This document shows positions 44,753 through 56,102 of a DNA stretch of 64,000 nt, piece after piece. The stretch spans positions 1 through 64,000 of the forward strand of contig AJFK01000502.1 in NCBI GenBank assembly GCA_000467715.1, read 5' to 3'. Every line of letters begins with the position of its first letter. Position 1 is the first letter of the stretch. The position numbers and the translations under genes are program-made. This stretch comes from Hysterium pulicare CBS 123377. Lineage: Eukaryota > Ascomycota > Dothideomycetes > Hysteriales > Hysteriaceae. The notes beneath the pieces are model-generated. The model searched no databases, was not told where the DNA came from, and was given only the letters and a program-made list of their open reading frames with translations.

Positions 44753-45966
44753 ATGGCAGCGGAGAAGCTCATTGTTGTGCTCGGTATCACCGGAAATCAG
44801 GTGGGTAGCTCGTTCATTGGCATTCTTACTTTCTTGATATTGACTCTTCTAAGGGTGGTTCCGTCGCAGAGGTGTTCCTCAAGCTGCCCGGCTGGCGAGT
44901 ACGCGGAATATCAAGAGACCTCGCGAAAGAAGCCAGCACATCTTGGGCCAAACAGGGAGTCGAAATGGTCTACGGAGATCTTGAAGATGCGGAATCACTT
45001 AAAGCGACCTTCTCAGGTGCTACCGCGATATTCGGCGTTACGGACTTCTGGCAGCATATGAGAGATCCCGCAAACCATGCCCTAGCGGCCAAGGCTGGAC
45101 GTTCCATCAATGAAATCTGCTACGATTGCGAGGTCCAACAAGGCAAAAACATTGTTGATGCAGCGGTGACCGTAGCTGGACTACAAAGATTAGTCTTGAG
45201 CACGTTGAGTAACAGTAAGAGCTGGAGCAAAGGGGAAATCAAGTTCAATCTCCATTTTGATGCTAAAGCTGCAGCTGTGGAATATCTAAAGGACACTTAT
45301 CCGAGCTTAGATGAGAAGACTAGCTTGGTTCAAGCTGCGTCGTTCATGGAAAACTATCGGAGGATGGTGCGGAAGGTAAGTCAAGTTTTGGATGGGTTCA
45401 GTAAACTTCGTCTTCCCAGCTAATTCTAATTAGGTTGAGGATGGCAATTACATGATTGGCACCACCATGCTAGCAGAAACTCGCGTCCCATTCATTCACC
45501 CTCGATCTGATATGGGTAATTCATCTTGTCGTCCCCGTCTTTGCCGCTCCTAATAAGTTGCTTTTAGGTCATTTCGTGAGAGCTCTCGTTGAAAGCTCTC
45601 CGAGCAAGAACCTCGCCGGTCAAAGCGATTCGCTAAGCTGGACACAGTTTTGCCAGCTTTTCACGAAGCTCTCGGGATTCCAAATAACCTATCGCCAATT
45701 CGCCGTGGACGAACTCGAGAAGTTCAATCCTGGCGCTGGGAAAGAGCTCGGTGATATGTTCACTTACATCGAGAAGTATGGATACTACGGAGGAGATCCG
45801 AGCGTGGTTTATCCAGACCAGGTAAGCAGGAAGTCATTCATGTAGGGATTTTTTGGAAGGCTGACTGGTTTATTTTTTGGTGTAGCTTGATGTCGACATT
45901 CCCATGACCAGCTATGAAGCGTTCCTAAAAGCCGATCTTCCATCTTTTCTCGAGACCTTGTCGTAG
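44753..45966 (+). CDS. NmrA-like family NAD(P)-binding protein
   Basis: Five exons (44753-44800, 44854-45375, 45434-45515, 45568-45821, 45886-45966) give 328 aa. The first splice creates the dinucleotide-binding motif GITGNQGGSVA at residues 11-21. WRVRGISRDLAKEAS, VEMVYGDLEDAESLKATFSG, AIFGVTDFW and QGKNIVDAA follow, the typical order in atypical SDRs of the NmrA/HSCARG type. The SDR catalytic Tyr-x3-Lys pair is not evident, as expected for this group. NmrA proteins sense NAD(P) redox state and act as negative regulators (the founder binds the GATA factor AreA), while many relatives are reductases. Which applies here is unknown. No targeting signal. Confidence 0.92.
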
Positions 45967-46148
45967 AGAGCGGAGCTGAACAGATAATGAAATGAAATAG
46001 GCGAATATTTGTACATTCTTTACTTTAGTATTCTTGAAATATTATTCTTCAATGCGGCATGTGCATATCAGATGGGTTAGTATTTTAGCTAGCTATCTTG
46101 GCGATGCGCATAGTCAACGCAACGGAATTTCCCCAGAACAGCTTACTC

Positions 46149-47205
46149 TTACTTCCCTTCATACGGTGGTGGCATGTCTCCTCCCTTCCCACCCTTCCCA
46201 TCTGTCAATGAATTTCTTGTCGGTAAGCTTACCATACTATTCTCATGGCTCCCCAAAACCGTCTTTGTCGATTCCGCACGACCACCCCGAATAGTACTAC
46301 TTGTAACAGTATTGAACCTATTCTGCCACTCAATAATAATCGGCTCAATCTCCACCACCCACTCATTCGGTAGACAATACTTGACGGTCTCGTCATCCAA
46401 ACTCAGGAAATACTGTCCTGCAGCCCAAGGATTCAACGCCAAGTGAGCGATACATTTCTCTGGCAACTGGCTCAAAACTCCCTCCAGCTGGTCATACTTC
46501 CCATCTAGTTCCCAGCTCGCATCACCGTTCGGCCAGAGTACGAACCAGGACTCTCCGGCACCTAAAGCTACGTGGGCTGGATTTTTGCGTTCAGAGTCCT
46601 TAGATCTAGAGTCGAGCATGTTTTTCAGGGACACGGGTATGTGTGGCGAGTAGTAGAGACCGTCGCCCCGAGTTGGGCTGCAAGCGACAAATGTGCGGCG
46701 CGGGCCAATGGCTACGTGAGTGCCATGGTATATCGGGGGCGGTTTGAACCAGGCCATCAGATCCGGGTGAGAGTTTTTGAAGTCTTGAGGAGGAGTTAGC
46801 CTTGTTCACTCTTCATCGAATGCTCGGAGATACGCACCATAAATACAGCTAAACTTTCCACCCTCAGTCACATACATAGCGAAATACTCCAACGAAGTCG
46901 GCCCAAGTGCGATGCTAGCAGGTCGTTGTAGCTTGCCTTTGGTATCATGCGGGGTCTCGAAGAGATGTTTGTTGAACGTTTCCCGAGTATTTAATCTTGG
47001 CATTTCCGCTATTAGAATCCAATCATTCAACGAAATGGTCACGGATGTGCTCTGCAGATACTCACACCTTACTCTTTCCTCCGCAGAAAAAATAATAGGA
47101 ATGATTCGGCCCAAAGACAAAGTACACTTCGGGCATCTTCTTCTCTTTCTTGCTGAATATACGTTTTAGAGCCTTGGCAAACCGGTTTTCGTCCGTTAAA
47201 GTCAT
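46149..47205 (-). CDS. Repeat protein with four propeller-like repeats and C-terminal PPPY
   Basis: Three exons (47205-47073, 47008-46838, 46783-46149) give 312 aa. The start at 47205 gives MTLTDENRFAKALKRIFSKK, then PEVYFVFGPNHSYYFFCGGK. Four 45-55-residue repeats share an x-A-[IL]-[GN] motif followed by aromatic strands: ASIALGPTSLEYFAMY, THVAIGPRRTFVACS, AHVALGAGESWFVLWPNGD and AHLALNPWAAGQYFLSLDD. This looks like a small beta-propeller or similar solenoid. The last residues are DMPPPYEGK, a PPxY ligand for WW domains of Nedd4/Rsp5-type ligases. I recognise the repeat style from fungal hypothetical proteins but no function. The first intron (47072-47009) joins phase 1 using GTAAGG...TAG. 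Confidence 0.8.
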
Positions 47206-47749
47206 ATCATGAGGGTTGGTATTTCGGGTTGAGGCATTGAACTAGGATGGGAAGGTCACGATAGCAAAAGGATTTATATATTAGTCTGCTAGCAAGGCTG
47301 AAATACCAAGGCATCAGTGTCGGAAATGTGGTGGTCCTGTCCTGCATGGCGTTTCCGGTAAGAGGTAGGATGGCTGCGCCACTTTCACCCCGCCTCCTCC
47401 ACACACCTTCGAAAAGCATAGGAAGCCGCCCTCTGCCGTTCCCCAATTTAGCAAAACTTCCACTCGTTAAAGGCTGCTGAATGACCAGTTGAACGTCTGG
47501 GAATGCTCTTATCATTGACAGCTCCAGCGCGGCTATGCCGCAATGCTCTTCGACAATTCAGGGTCTCCAAGAACCCTCAGTCCGCCCGCGATCCAACAAG
47601 AGCTTCTCTAGATGCTCTGAAGTGTAAGAATTGCTGGACCATACAGTTGCCAGACGTGGCGAGCCCCTTCTTGGTCATGGGCTTCTCGCGATTTCGCTGT
47701 AAGGTACTATGCCAGCAGTGCACGCCCAATTAGCTCTCGCCTGAAACCT
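47206..47749. other. Spacer upstream of the repeat-protein gene
   Basis: Contains the promoter of the minus-strand gene starting at 47205. Small frames here show no domain signal. Confidence 0.45.
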
Positions 47750-48157
47750 TTGAGTCGAATCGTAGGATTCTATTGCGATCCTCGAGGCAACGACATCTAC
47801 AGTGAAGTAAAGCCGAGGACGTATATTCGAATTCGAGGGCCAACTACGCCCGCAACCAGGGAGGCCGATGGAACTTTGGTTGTTGCAGAGAGACGCTTGC
47901 AAGAACACGACGTCCTCGATTCCCCTCTGGAGCAGAGGGATATGTGCGCATCACATGGCAGCTTCTTGCTTCTTCATGTTGGGCTCTGCAGTTACACATG
48001 GCAATCGAACACGGAAGGAAGGCAAGAGTCTCTCATTTTGAGAGCTATCGATGAGCCTGGGTCAGCGTTTGAACGGGTTGGTATATATGACGTGAGTGAA
48101 GTTTCGATTTCGGGGGCTTTACTCAACGGTCACGAGCGGGAGGTTACCATAATCTAG
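47750..48157 (+). pseudogene. Remnant of the 3' end of a heterokaryon-incompatibility (HET-domain) gene
   Basis: A frame of about 135 codons whose end, CSYTWQSNTEGRQESLILRA then GSAFERVGIYDVSE and HEREVTII, matches the usual C-terminal run of HET-domain proteins (…LILxRxDxxxGxFxRVGxxxxx…xxxITII). The HET domain itself and the hundreds of residues expected before this end are absent. No ATG starts the frame in a sensible place. It therefore looks like a truncated remnant, not a functional incompatibility gene. The identification rests on a short motif from memory. Confidence 0.5.
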
Positions 48158-48183
48158 AACACCTAATACAGCAGTGTTGCTAA

Positions 48184-48986
48184 TTAAATTGAGTGAAAAG
48201 GGCCCATCCGACTATCGCTGTAGCCTTTGACCATTCTATAGTCGAAGAGCTCCCCTTCGCATTCCTCCATCGTAATTGGAACTTCGTAGCTTAAGTGAAG
48301 GAGCTGAGAGTATGTTAGAAGGCGCCAAATAAGAAGAAAAGGAAGCAATTGCTACAACTCACCCTAGACAAAAGCGTTCCGTGGACGTAGCCATGCTTCT
48401 GTGGCGTAAAGTAATGCGAGGGTGAAGATAGTGGATGACGGCCAGTCGAATTCCGCGTAACCTGGACAAGTAGCATCTTCAAGTTTTGCTTGATGCTCCA
48501 TACATCCAGAAGTGTTTCTAGGGCCTTGCCCCAGCTCCAGTCAAGGAAGTCAAGTTTAAGGGTTATATAGGGCGTAAGCTGTAACGTTTCTTCGCCGATG
48601 ATTTCCGTAATGTTATAGATTCGTCCCGTAGCATAGCAGGCTGGCGGTGGCTGCGGAATCACAAGAGGCTTCTTGCGCAGGACATCAATAGCCTCTGTAT
48701 AGGTTTGCCGATTTGCAAGTAGTATGCCCGGTGTTTGAAGCTGAAAATGTGGCCTTGGTAACCGGCATCGCGGTTGGTGTGGACGGAGCTTTCTATGTTC
48801 TTCTTCGCACTTGGCCTCTTTGATCTGAAGCATTTCGAATGTATTGCTGAGATTCGGCCAGTCGAGTGTGTAATAGTATATGTCGTTCCTGATCTCTAGC
48901 GGAAGTGCTAGAAACGGCGAAGATCGCCTCTTCTTTTTGTTCTTCTTACGGGGCTTCCGTTGATGGAATGGGTCAATCATCGCCAT
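48184..48986 (-). CDS. DUF7730-like (F-box-related) hypothetical protein
   Basis: Two exons (48986-48363 and 48303-48184) give 247 aa; the 59-base intron has GTGAGT...CTCAG ends, phase 0. After a Lys/Arg-rich start (KPRKKNKKKRR, possible nuclear signal) comes SPFLALPLEIRNDIYYYTL, then TPGILLANRQTYTEAIDVLR. This LPLEIRxxIY...LLxxNRQxYxEA pattern marks the abundant fungal DUF7730/F-box-like group. The rest, LTPYITLKLDFLDWSWGKAL and IKQNLKMLLVQVTR, fits the beta-alpha pattern of that group. Function unknown. The protein is short compared with many relatives. Not splicing would change only the last 39 residues. Confidence 0.75.
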
Positions 48987-50129
48987 CAGGGAGAGACTAG
49001 CGGGAGATTATGTTAAAAAGGTACTTGTGAGGGAGAGCGGATTGTCTGCGGCTTGATTGCGAGAATAAGCTCGCGCTACGCCGCAATAAGCACATTCACG
49101 TGACTGCATTTTTATGGCCACTTTCCCATCCCTCAACATCAACAGTTCTGGGCTAGGTATCAACCTCGTAACGACTCTTCTTGGCTGGGCGCGTACACGA
49201 CTGAGCTTGGAATTGTGATTCTAGAGGGGTATCTAGCCCTCAACCGATGTTGAGACTATTGTTCGCAAGACTTGTGTTGTTGACTCTGTCGAAAAGGGGA
49301 AGCTAGAATTTATATAGTTGACACTCATTATAATTTCAATCTACCACCTTGTTGAAATCAACCTATGGTAAATCTGTCTTCATCTCTACCTAAACAAAGA
49401 AACGACGTCATATCTGAACAACGAAATCGGGATAGTGGTATGGGGGCAATGGGATGGTTTTAAGAAGATAGTCTAAATGGTTGTACGACGTTTGAGTTGG
49501 ATAGTCCGGATCTTACTAAAAATAGAGAATAAATCTCAGATACTTGAATTAATTAACCTTAAATATGCTATCGCCACTAGATATTACCGGAGCGAGTTGT
49601 TCGTTATACTCGACCAAGACGGCGCCTGCGTGGACATGTAGGCTGGCCCACAACGAAATTTATATTAACAATATGACTCGGACTCCTGTCCTTGATATCA
49701 GAATGATATGGGTAGTGGTAGTTCTTGCGGATGGAGAATAGACACTCTAAGCAACCTTCACTCCGTTAGTTGCAATGTCTTAAATTCCGATCCGTATAAT
49801 CACATGGGGCCTGTCCGTTACTTACTAAGGTTGTGGCCATCTAATTTGGGCCTTCCCTGCCGTACTGCGCTGAATTTACAACAGACTAGTGAGCCATATC
49901 AGCTAAAGCGGTCTTATCCGCCTCGAGCTGCTTGAGATGACTCCACTTTCAGTCGTCAGGCCATCGAGCAAGCCCCGCTGGCGGTTCTGGCCAGTTCTTC
50001 AATACCTCGCATTGTCCAAAATAATCGCATGCACATTGTTGCGGCGGTGGACAACTACAGAAATCCAGTCAGGATCCGATACGATCTCCCGTTAAGATGT
50101 TGCCGCGGAGTAGACATAGAATTGCCAAC
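48987..50129. other. Intergenic region, 1.1 kb
   Basis: Promoter of the DUF7730-like gene (CACGTG at 49097-49102) and an AT-rich stretch at 49300-49600. No gene is supported. Confidence 0.5.
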
Positions 50130-51101
50130 TTACTGAATACCGTCCCCCGTCATCGTCCACGCCCACAACTTCTCCAGCACCCTCCCGCTAACATCGTCCT
50201 CCAGCTCCGTATTCACCAACCACCTTCTTATCCTCACATAGTTATCTAATGGTCTTCTCCAGATGGCCTCCCTCGTAACCGCAAACTGCGCGCAACATTG
50301 ACTCGCGATTGTCCTCGGCAATTCTTCTCCCGGAAACAGCTCCCCCCAGTTCTCTGAGATCGCAATTTCTGCATCTTCTCTATGTACACCTGGACCCCAC
50401 ACCACAGCATCGTGCGTGATAGGACGGATCTCACCTGGGCAGGAGGGGTACCAGTCACAGCGGAGAGGAATGTAGCCGGCGCGTCGGAGGGCAGAGAGAC
50501 GGAGTGACTTTATAAGAGTGACCAGGTCACCTTCTTGATGCCAGCTTTCTCGGTGGCCATGGACGAATATCAAATACGGTGGCAAGTGCGGATAGTTGTT
50601 TATGATGAAAGTCAGATAGACCATAGCTTCGTGACCTTTATTCATGGGAATTGCAAGGTGTGGATCTTGAAAAGAGTTGGGAAGATCGGGTCTGTATGGG
50701 TGAATGGTCCAGCTGGTGGGTGTTAGTGAGTACATGGTGTTTGAATTGAGTGTGCAGTACCTGTCTTTGAGCTCCTCCGTCCAAGAAATGTCTGTGGTTG
50801 ACATTGCCGCAGCTATTATAGCTCCATTGGTGGAGTTTAGATAGTGTTTGTTCAATGGAGAGGGCGCGGGAGTAGCCAATGGCTTTGTCCCTTCGTGTCC
50901 CTGCTTTTTAGGCGTTTTCGGAGGTCTATAGTTTGAACTGAGCTGCGGGATGCGCACATGCTCGGTTTTGGGGTCATTGCTGTTTCTCCGAGTATGAAGA
51001 AGGAGAAGGGTGAGCAGAAAAGCTGCTGGGATGAGCACAAGTCTGAATCTCCCAAGTGCCGAGGTGTGATGAAACAAGATCATGAAGGAAACTGGGATCA
51101 A
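50130..51101 (-). CDS. DUF3431 family protein, type II membrane
   Basis: About 307 aa if a 48-base intron (50760-50713, GTACTG...ACTAAC...CAG) is removed, or 323 aa if read through, since the intron is in frame and stop-free. The N-terminus carries a signal-anchor (LVLIPAAFLLTLLLLH). The DUF3431 core (PF11913) is clear: IPMNKGHEAMVYLTFIINNY, PYLIFVHGHRESWHQEGDL, LRCDWYPSCPGEI, SQCCAQFAVTREAIWRRP and SGRVLEKLWAW. The family is widespread in fungi, often with a secretory-pathway anchor; the fold resembles glycosyltransferases but activity is not established. The shorter form aligns better with the family core as I remember it. MILFHHTS six residues in is an alternative start. Confidence 0.88.
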   Translation of the reverse strand: MIPVSFMILFHHTSALGRFRLVLIPAAFLLTLLLLHTRRNSNDPKTEHVRIPQLSSNYRPPKTPKKQGHEGTKPLATPAPSPLNKHYLNSTNGAIIAAAMSTTDISWTEELKDRYCTLNSNTMYSLTPTSWTIHPYRPDLPNSFQDPHLAIPMNKGHEAMVYLTFIINNYPHLPPYLIFVHGHRESWHQEGDLVTLIKSLRLSALRRAGYIPLRCDWYPSCPGEIRPITHDAVVWGPGVHREDAEIAISENWGELFPGEELPRTIASQCCAQFAVTREAIWRRPLDNYVRIRRWLVNTELEDDVSGRVLEKLWAWTMTGDGIQ

Positions 51102-52022
51102 TTGAATAGGAGTTTCATATCCTCCTCACCACCAGAGATGCGATACCTATCTAGATAGAGAGATCGTGAGACCCAAGGGAGAAAAATATCAGGAATGAGC
51201 GAGTACATGTACGAACTCCGCATTTCAAGCAAGGGAAAATGACCTTTTAAAAGACACAACTCCACGCGGCACAGCACTAGTTGACGCCATGTTCCACCAA
51301 CAGCCCAAAAAAAGGGATTCGCAAGACTGTACCGTTTTCGCACCGAATCTATCGAGAGGCGTCGGCCGGTCGTGAAGGCTGGCTGAAAACTTGCCCCAAG
51401 CGAGCTGCCTGGCCAACCCATCGGGACTTCTACTGTCAGATCATCCACACTAGAAGTCGGAGCAAAAAGCTTGACTCCGTTTTGAAGGACTGCGCACAAG
51501 ATACCACTGATGAAGGCCCTGCCTGCAGAGATACGCAAGAGCCTGCGATGTGAAGGAGACTCCGCGTAATCGGAATGCTGGAGCGTCATCGGCAGAGCGT
51601 TCCATTTTTCTGTCCGAGATGATGCCGAGACGCGCACTACCCATAGCTCGAGGTTTCGAAAAGGGGGAAACGCTTGGGGATGAGAAAGATTGTTATCAAT
51701 GGCCCATTCTGGACTGTTGAAGTTGCTCGTGAAAGCGAGTGGTAAGTACGCATGGAGAATGTTTAATATTTTGGCGCCGGCTAATACAGATTTCACCATC
51801 CCACATACGTACATGTACTGTACCCATCCATCTACCACAACACCCCCTCGCTGCAGATTGCTAACATTCCAGTGCAGATAAGCACCTCAACGGATTATAT
51901 GAGCAATGTGAGAGCGATACCAATATCGAAATTTTGACCATATATTTCGATCCTGCTGACTACAATCTCCTTCAAATCCATTTCCATATCCAGCCTCTTT
52001 CCATACCGTCCTCCTTAGGCGC
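51102..52022. other. Promoter side of the DUF3431 gene
   Basis: A 246-codon minus-strand frame (51098-51838) overlaps the DUF3431 start by four bases but has no recognisable features and is not called. Nothing else seen. Confidence 0.45.
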
Positions 52023-52595
52023 CTACTTAGTCCAACCCTCTCGGCCTTTACGCTTCTTCTGAGAAACTACTTTATTGTCCGGCTTCTCCTCTCTATCCTC
52101 AATCTTATGGAAAACCTCGTCGTCTTGGGGAAACCCAGCAAGATCTTTATCTTCGATACTGTACTCTCCATACCGATGGAAATCCGTGACTTTGATCTTC
52201 CAGCCCATGCGTCATCTCTCTCACACACACGTACATTCGAAACTTCAAGTCTGGAAAGGTGTAAGCAAACCCGTTCGATCTCATCGAAGAACCACTCGTC
52301 GTAGTAGACTGTGAGTCGGGTTGGCAACGCCAAGTTGAGGATCCGAAGCTTCGTAAATGCCGCAATTTGCGAACATACTGCCTCGAAAGACCGTTCATAA
52401 AGTGCAGTATATCAGCATGATAAGGTTGTATACATTACTCATGAAGTAAGACCTTTGTACTTGCTTTCCATACTTACATGAAGGAGGGTTGACAAATGGC
52501 AAATCGGTTGAATCGTGAAGTCGAGATTCCTTGATGAAGGAGATCGGGTAGTTAGTATAGCTCATCATCACTGTTTTCTGCTGATACTTGCTCAT
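52023..52595 (-). CDS. F-box/LRR-like hypothetical gene, possibly fragmentary
   Basis: Joining three pieces (52595-52478, 52377-52235, 52196-52023) by a 100-base intron with GTAAGT donor and a 38-base intron with GTACGT donor keeps frame throughout. It yields a protein containing DLPFVNPPS, CSQIAAFTKLRILNLALPTR, DEIERVCLHLSRLEVSN and KVTDFHRYGEYSIEDKDLAG. The LxxLRxLxL...LSRLEVSN pattern is LRR-like, as in fungal F-box/LRR proteins, and the C-terminus is Lys-rich. A 38-base intron is unusually short even for a fungus, so the second join may instead mark a frameshift. The N-terminus and any F-box are not found. It could be a short gene or a remnant. Confidence 0.45.
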
Positions 52596-53635
52596 AGAAC
52601 TAGAATATTGCAACGAAGATCAGGGGTATGCGGCAATGCCAACTTTGGGTTTGTACTGGACAGGGACTTGGAGATTGCATCGCAAGACAAAGTCAAACCT
52701 ACTTCTCTTCATCACTCTTGTTAATAATGATGATCATCGTTATTATCTTAGAGCCTCACTCCCACGGCGCGGAGTTTTTGAGCCTTTCTTCACCAACACG
52801 ACCCTTCGGCATTCCACTCCTCAACCAAATCCAAACCCAAAGACATGGTGGTTGGATGCTTCAGTAATGTTATAGATCGGTTCACCGAAACCGCAAGACA
52901 TGCATGATAGTTTGGTCCGTATTTAGCCAGCGAGCCACCAAAACATTGAACAAAGGTAGATCTATCTTGGAACCGCCAAAGCGCAAATCCGCATATCCGG
53001 GCTGTCATAGCTATTTTGGCCACCAACTCAGAAGTAGGTATGTGTATAGAAAACCGTTTGAATGTGAGGAGAACGAGATTTAAGTACCTATGCGAAGGAG
53101 TGCCCGCTGAGTCATTAACAAGCTCAGTCAGCAAAATGAAAGGGTCACGTGTATCTCATATTCTAAGCCACAACCTGGATATCTCGCAAGCTGCATCTTG
53201 ATCCTTCATGCCTGGTGCATGACCATCTCACACCTTGAACTCAGGTCCCAGTCCACAGTAAGCACCGGGCCTAACAACACAGCCCTACGCCACTTCCCTC
53301 TTACTTCTTCTCGACATGTCATATCATCTTCATATCGAATCTACCTTTCTAATCCCTCTCCTATTTTCTTGCGGAGGGGGCGGGACGAGTGGTGGAGGTG
53401 GAGGAGGAAGCAGCAGCGGCGGAGGATGTTAAGGATTTTGGGTTTCGAGAATGGATAATCAGGTTCTTAGTAGTACGATGGTTTTGTTATATTATTAATA
53501 GATTCCTAATCTTTATGCATCGGATCAGAGCCCGTATAGAAACAGGAATATTCGTTCCTTCATTACCGTATGCAACTCGGAAAACCGTGATCAAAACAAT
53601 ACTTTTCGATGGCTCACTAGCAACGCCTCAATTCT
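52596..53635. other. Intergenic region
   Basis: No convincing gene. CACGTG at 53146-53151. A GGTGGAGGAGGAAGCAGCAGC-like purine-rich stretch lies near 53390-53425. Confidence 0.5.
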
Positions 53636-56102
53636 TCATCCGCCCCACGATCCTCCTTCCAATCCCGTGCTTCCCAAATTCGAGCTCAATCTCCTGAAAC
53701 CCGATCCCATGCCAAGCGGCACGCTCGACTTCCTCCTAATCATCCCTCTCCTCGCCGGTCCCATACTGGAAGCCGTAGCCCTACGTTGCGGAATAGGATG
53801 CTGCTGCTCGAACGGAAATTCTTCTTCGTCCTCCGTGTCGATAGCGGCGCTGGACATAGTATTGGTATGACTAAGTAATCCACCAAGCGAGCCGTATTCG
53901 GATTCGGATGTACCTGCTTCGGTGTTGTCCACCTCGTTTGGTTTTACACCGTCTTCTTCTTCCTCTTGTGGTGTTTCTAGAATAGAGTCAGCGTCTGAGT
54001 CTGGGTCTTCGCCGAAACCTTTTCCTTCGACGAGATACAGTGTCGGAATCGTGGCAAGGAGCGATATGGCAGCTAGAATCCAGAATGGTGCGATGATATA
54101 GCCATGCTTAACGCCCATAGTAAATACTCCCCCTCCAATAATAGGACCAGCAGCACGACCAATTGCAGACACGCTGGTCGCAATACCATTCAGCGTCCCC
54201 AGAGTTCTCAGACTACTAGCGCTATTGGTGATTAAGATGGTGGAGGTGGGGAAGGCGAATGTGCCTGCGAAGCCTCGGATGATCATCAAGGCGAGCATTC
54301 CGATTTGGCGGTGAAGACGGGTGCGGAGGAGAGCTGTAAATGGGGTTGCGATGAAGACGCCGGTGTAGACGAAAAAGGATATTCGGAGGCAGCGGAGGAC
54401 GCCGAGGCGGTTTGCTATTGGCGGGAAGAGGAAGAATTGGAAGAACATGCAGCAGGCGCCTAGGATTGAGAAGAGGAGGCCTATCTGACTGGAATCTTTA
54501 TTAATGTTAGCGCGGGACTATTTCTACTGATGTTTGGCTGGATTCGTGAGGATAAGAGAATTCGTAGGTCCTCCTGACCATTATACCTCCTCTCCGAATC
54601 TAATCATAAGTGAATACGACTAGCTAGAGTAGAAGCTTTTGCAATGGAAAAAACAGTCGAAGGCTAGTCGCAGCGCGCAAGATAGCTCGGTATACGGCAA
54701 CAACCTCGATGTAGACAGATATGCGCATCATCAACAACCACGAGTTCTTCCGCTCACTATTTTTGATAGGTACGGAACTTGAACTTACTAAAGCCAAAGC
54801 CACCGGCGAACTTGAATGGAAGTGAGACATCCGGACTGTCTAAATCTTGTTGCGGATGATGCATGAAGACTGGAAGAAGCTGAAAAAAGTCGTTAGTAAG
54901 ATCCACAAATATGTCATGGTGAACGTACTTGATCATATGCAATAGAAAACAGAGCCAAAAGTGTATATACAAGAAGGTTGAAAACGACCTGTTTTGTCAT
55001 AAGGTCTTTGAAGCGAACTTCCTCTTCAATCTCTGGGGTTTTCGCATCCTGTGCTGGAGAAGACTCCTCATCGTCGACGGATTTACGATGTCGTGCTTGT
55101 TGCGATGAATTAAGTAGAGGCTCTCGCTCTAGAATACGGTACTTGTTTGATTTGCCGGTCACCCTTTTCCACGTGCTTCTCACCAGAGTCGTGAGTTTGC
55201 GGCCGACTATGAGGCCAATATCGCGTTCATCCTTCTTGGTCTCGAGAGATTCCTGTGCGAGAGTTTAATACGTGTCCAATAAGCATCCAGAGTGATTGGA
55301 TGGGTTAAGAAAATAGCTTACTTTCAAGAAAAGCCATCCAGTCGTAATCCCTATAGTGAAAATAGCAGCGGCAACTATGTTTGGCAACACATAAGGGTAT
55401 TTCTCAAGAAATTTGTCTCCCCGGGGTTTACTTGGATCTGTATGGAGGGGATTCGATAGAGCGCCGCCTATGGTCTAAATTACAGAAATCAGCGGTCTAT
55501 ATCTTCGTGACAGAGGCTGTAAATTTACCGGGCCGAGGACGGAGCCAATCGTGTAAACTAGAGGCATTACACTGAAGGCGCGCGGCTGCAATTCCTTTGA
55601 AGAAGTGAGTAAGCATTCGACACTTGAGGGACTATGTCATTTCCTAACCTTCCAGGGACACAACTCCGCGACCGTCGTCCTCAAAATGCCCACATTGCCA
55701 TTCCCTAAGCCTTGAAAAGCTCTAGCTGTAATAGCCATTGGCAAAGACGTCGAGAACCCCCAAACAAGCATCATAACCATAGTATTGGTGAGTCCAAGTA
55801 AGATAACGATCTTCCGACCGAATCGATCGGAGGCATAGCCCCAAGGTATTCCGGTCATGCATTGGCAGACTGAGAAGATGGACGAGGTTAGGCCAGCCCA
55901 GCGAGCAATGTCATTTTCGGGGACACCGAAGCTCTCGATCATTTCAGGGAGGTAGGGGAAGACGGACGTGTTCGCGATGGGCTCTGCGAAGCGGCATATT
56001 GCTGTCGAGGATTGGTGGTTAGCAATGGTAAAATGGCGGTATGCGGGGGAAATGCCTACATAATATCACCAGCTGTTTCACTGGGAGGCGGCGCTGTGTC
56101 AT
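53636..56102 (-). CDS. Major facilitator superfamily transporter (DHA1-like)
   Basis: Seven exons (56102-56060, 56001-55649, 55585-55529, 55474-55322, 55252-54929, 54879-54789, 54495-53636) give 626 aa in continuous phase. The start begins MTQRRLPVKQLVILSICRFA, followed by GIPWGYASDRFGRK, the MFS loop 2-3 motif, and FSVMPLVYTIGSVLGP. A charged cytosolic loop between the two halves (VDDEESSPAQDAKTPEIEEE) leads into TM7 onward, with FPPIANRLGVLRCLR, LITNSASSLRTLGTLNGIAT and SAIGRAAGPIIGGGVF. The C-terminal tail of about 120 residues is acidic and Ser-rich. It resembles fungal drug/H+ antiporter-like proteins such as yeast YCR023C (memory). Substrate unknown. The donor after exon 2 (GTTAGG) is weak, and an additional upstream coding exon cannot be excluded. 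Confidence 0.9.

Noticed and set aside
51098-51838. 246-codon minus-strand frame overlapping the DUF3431 start by four bases
   Set aside because: Composition is not protein-like, there is no recognisable motif, and it covers the expected promoter.
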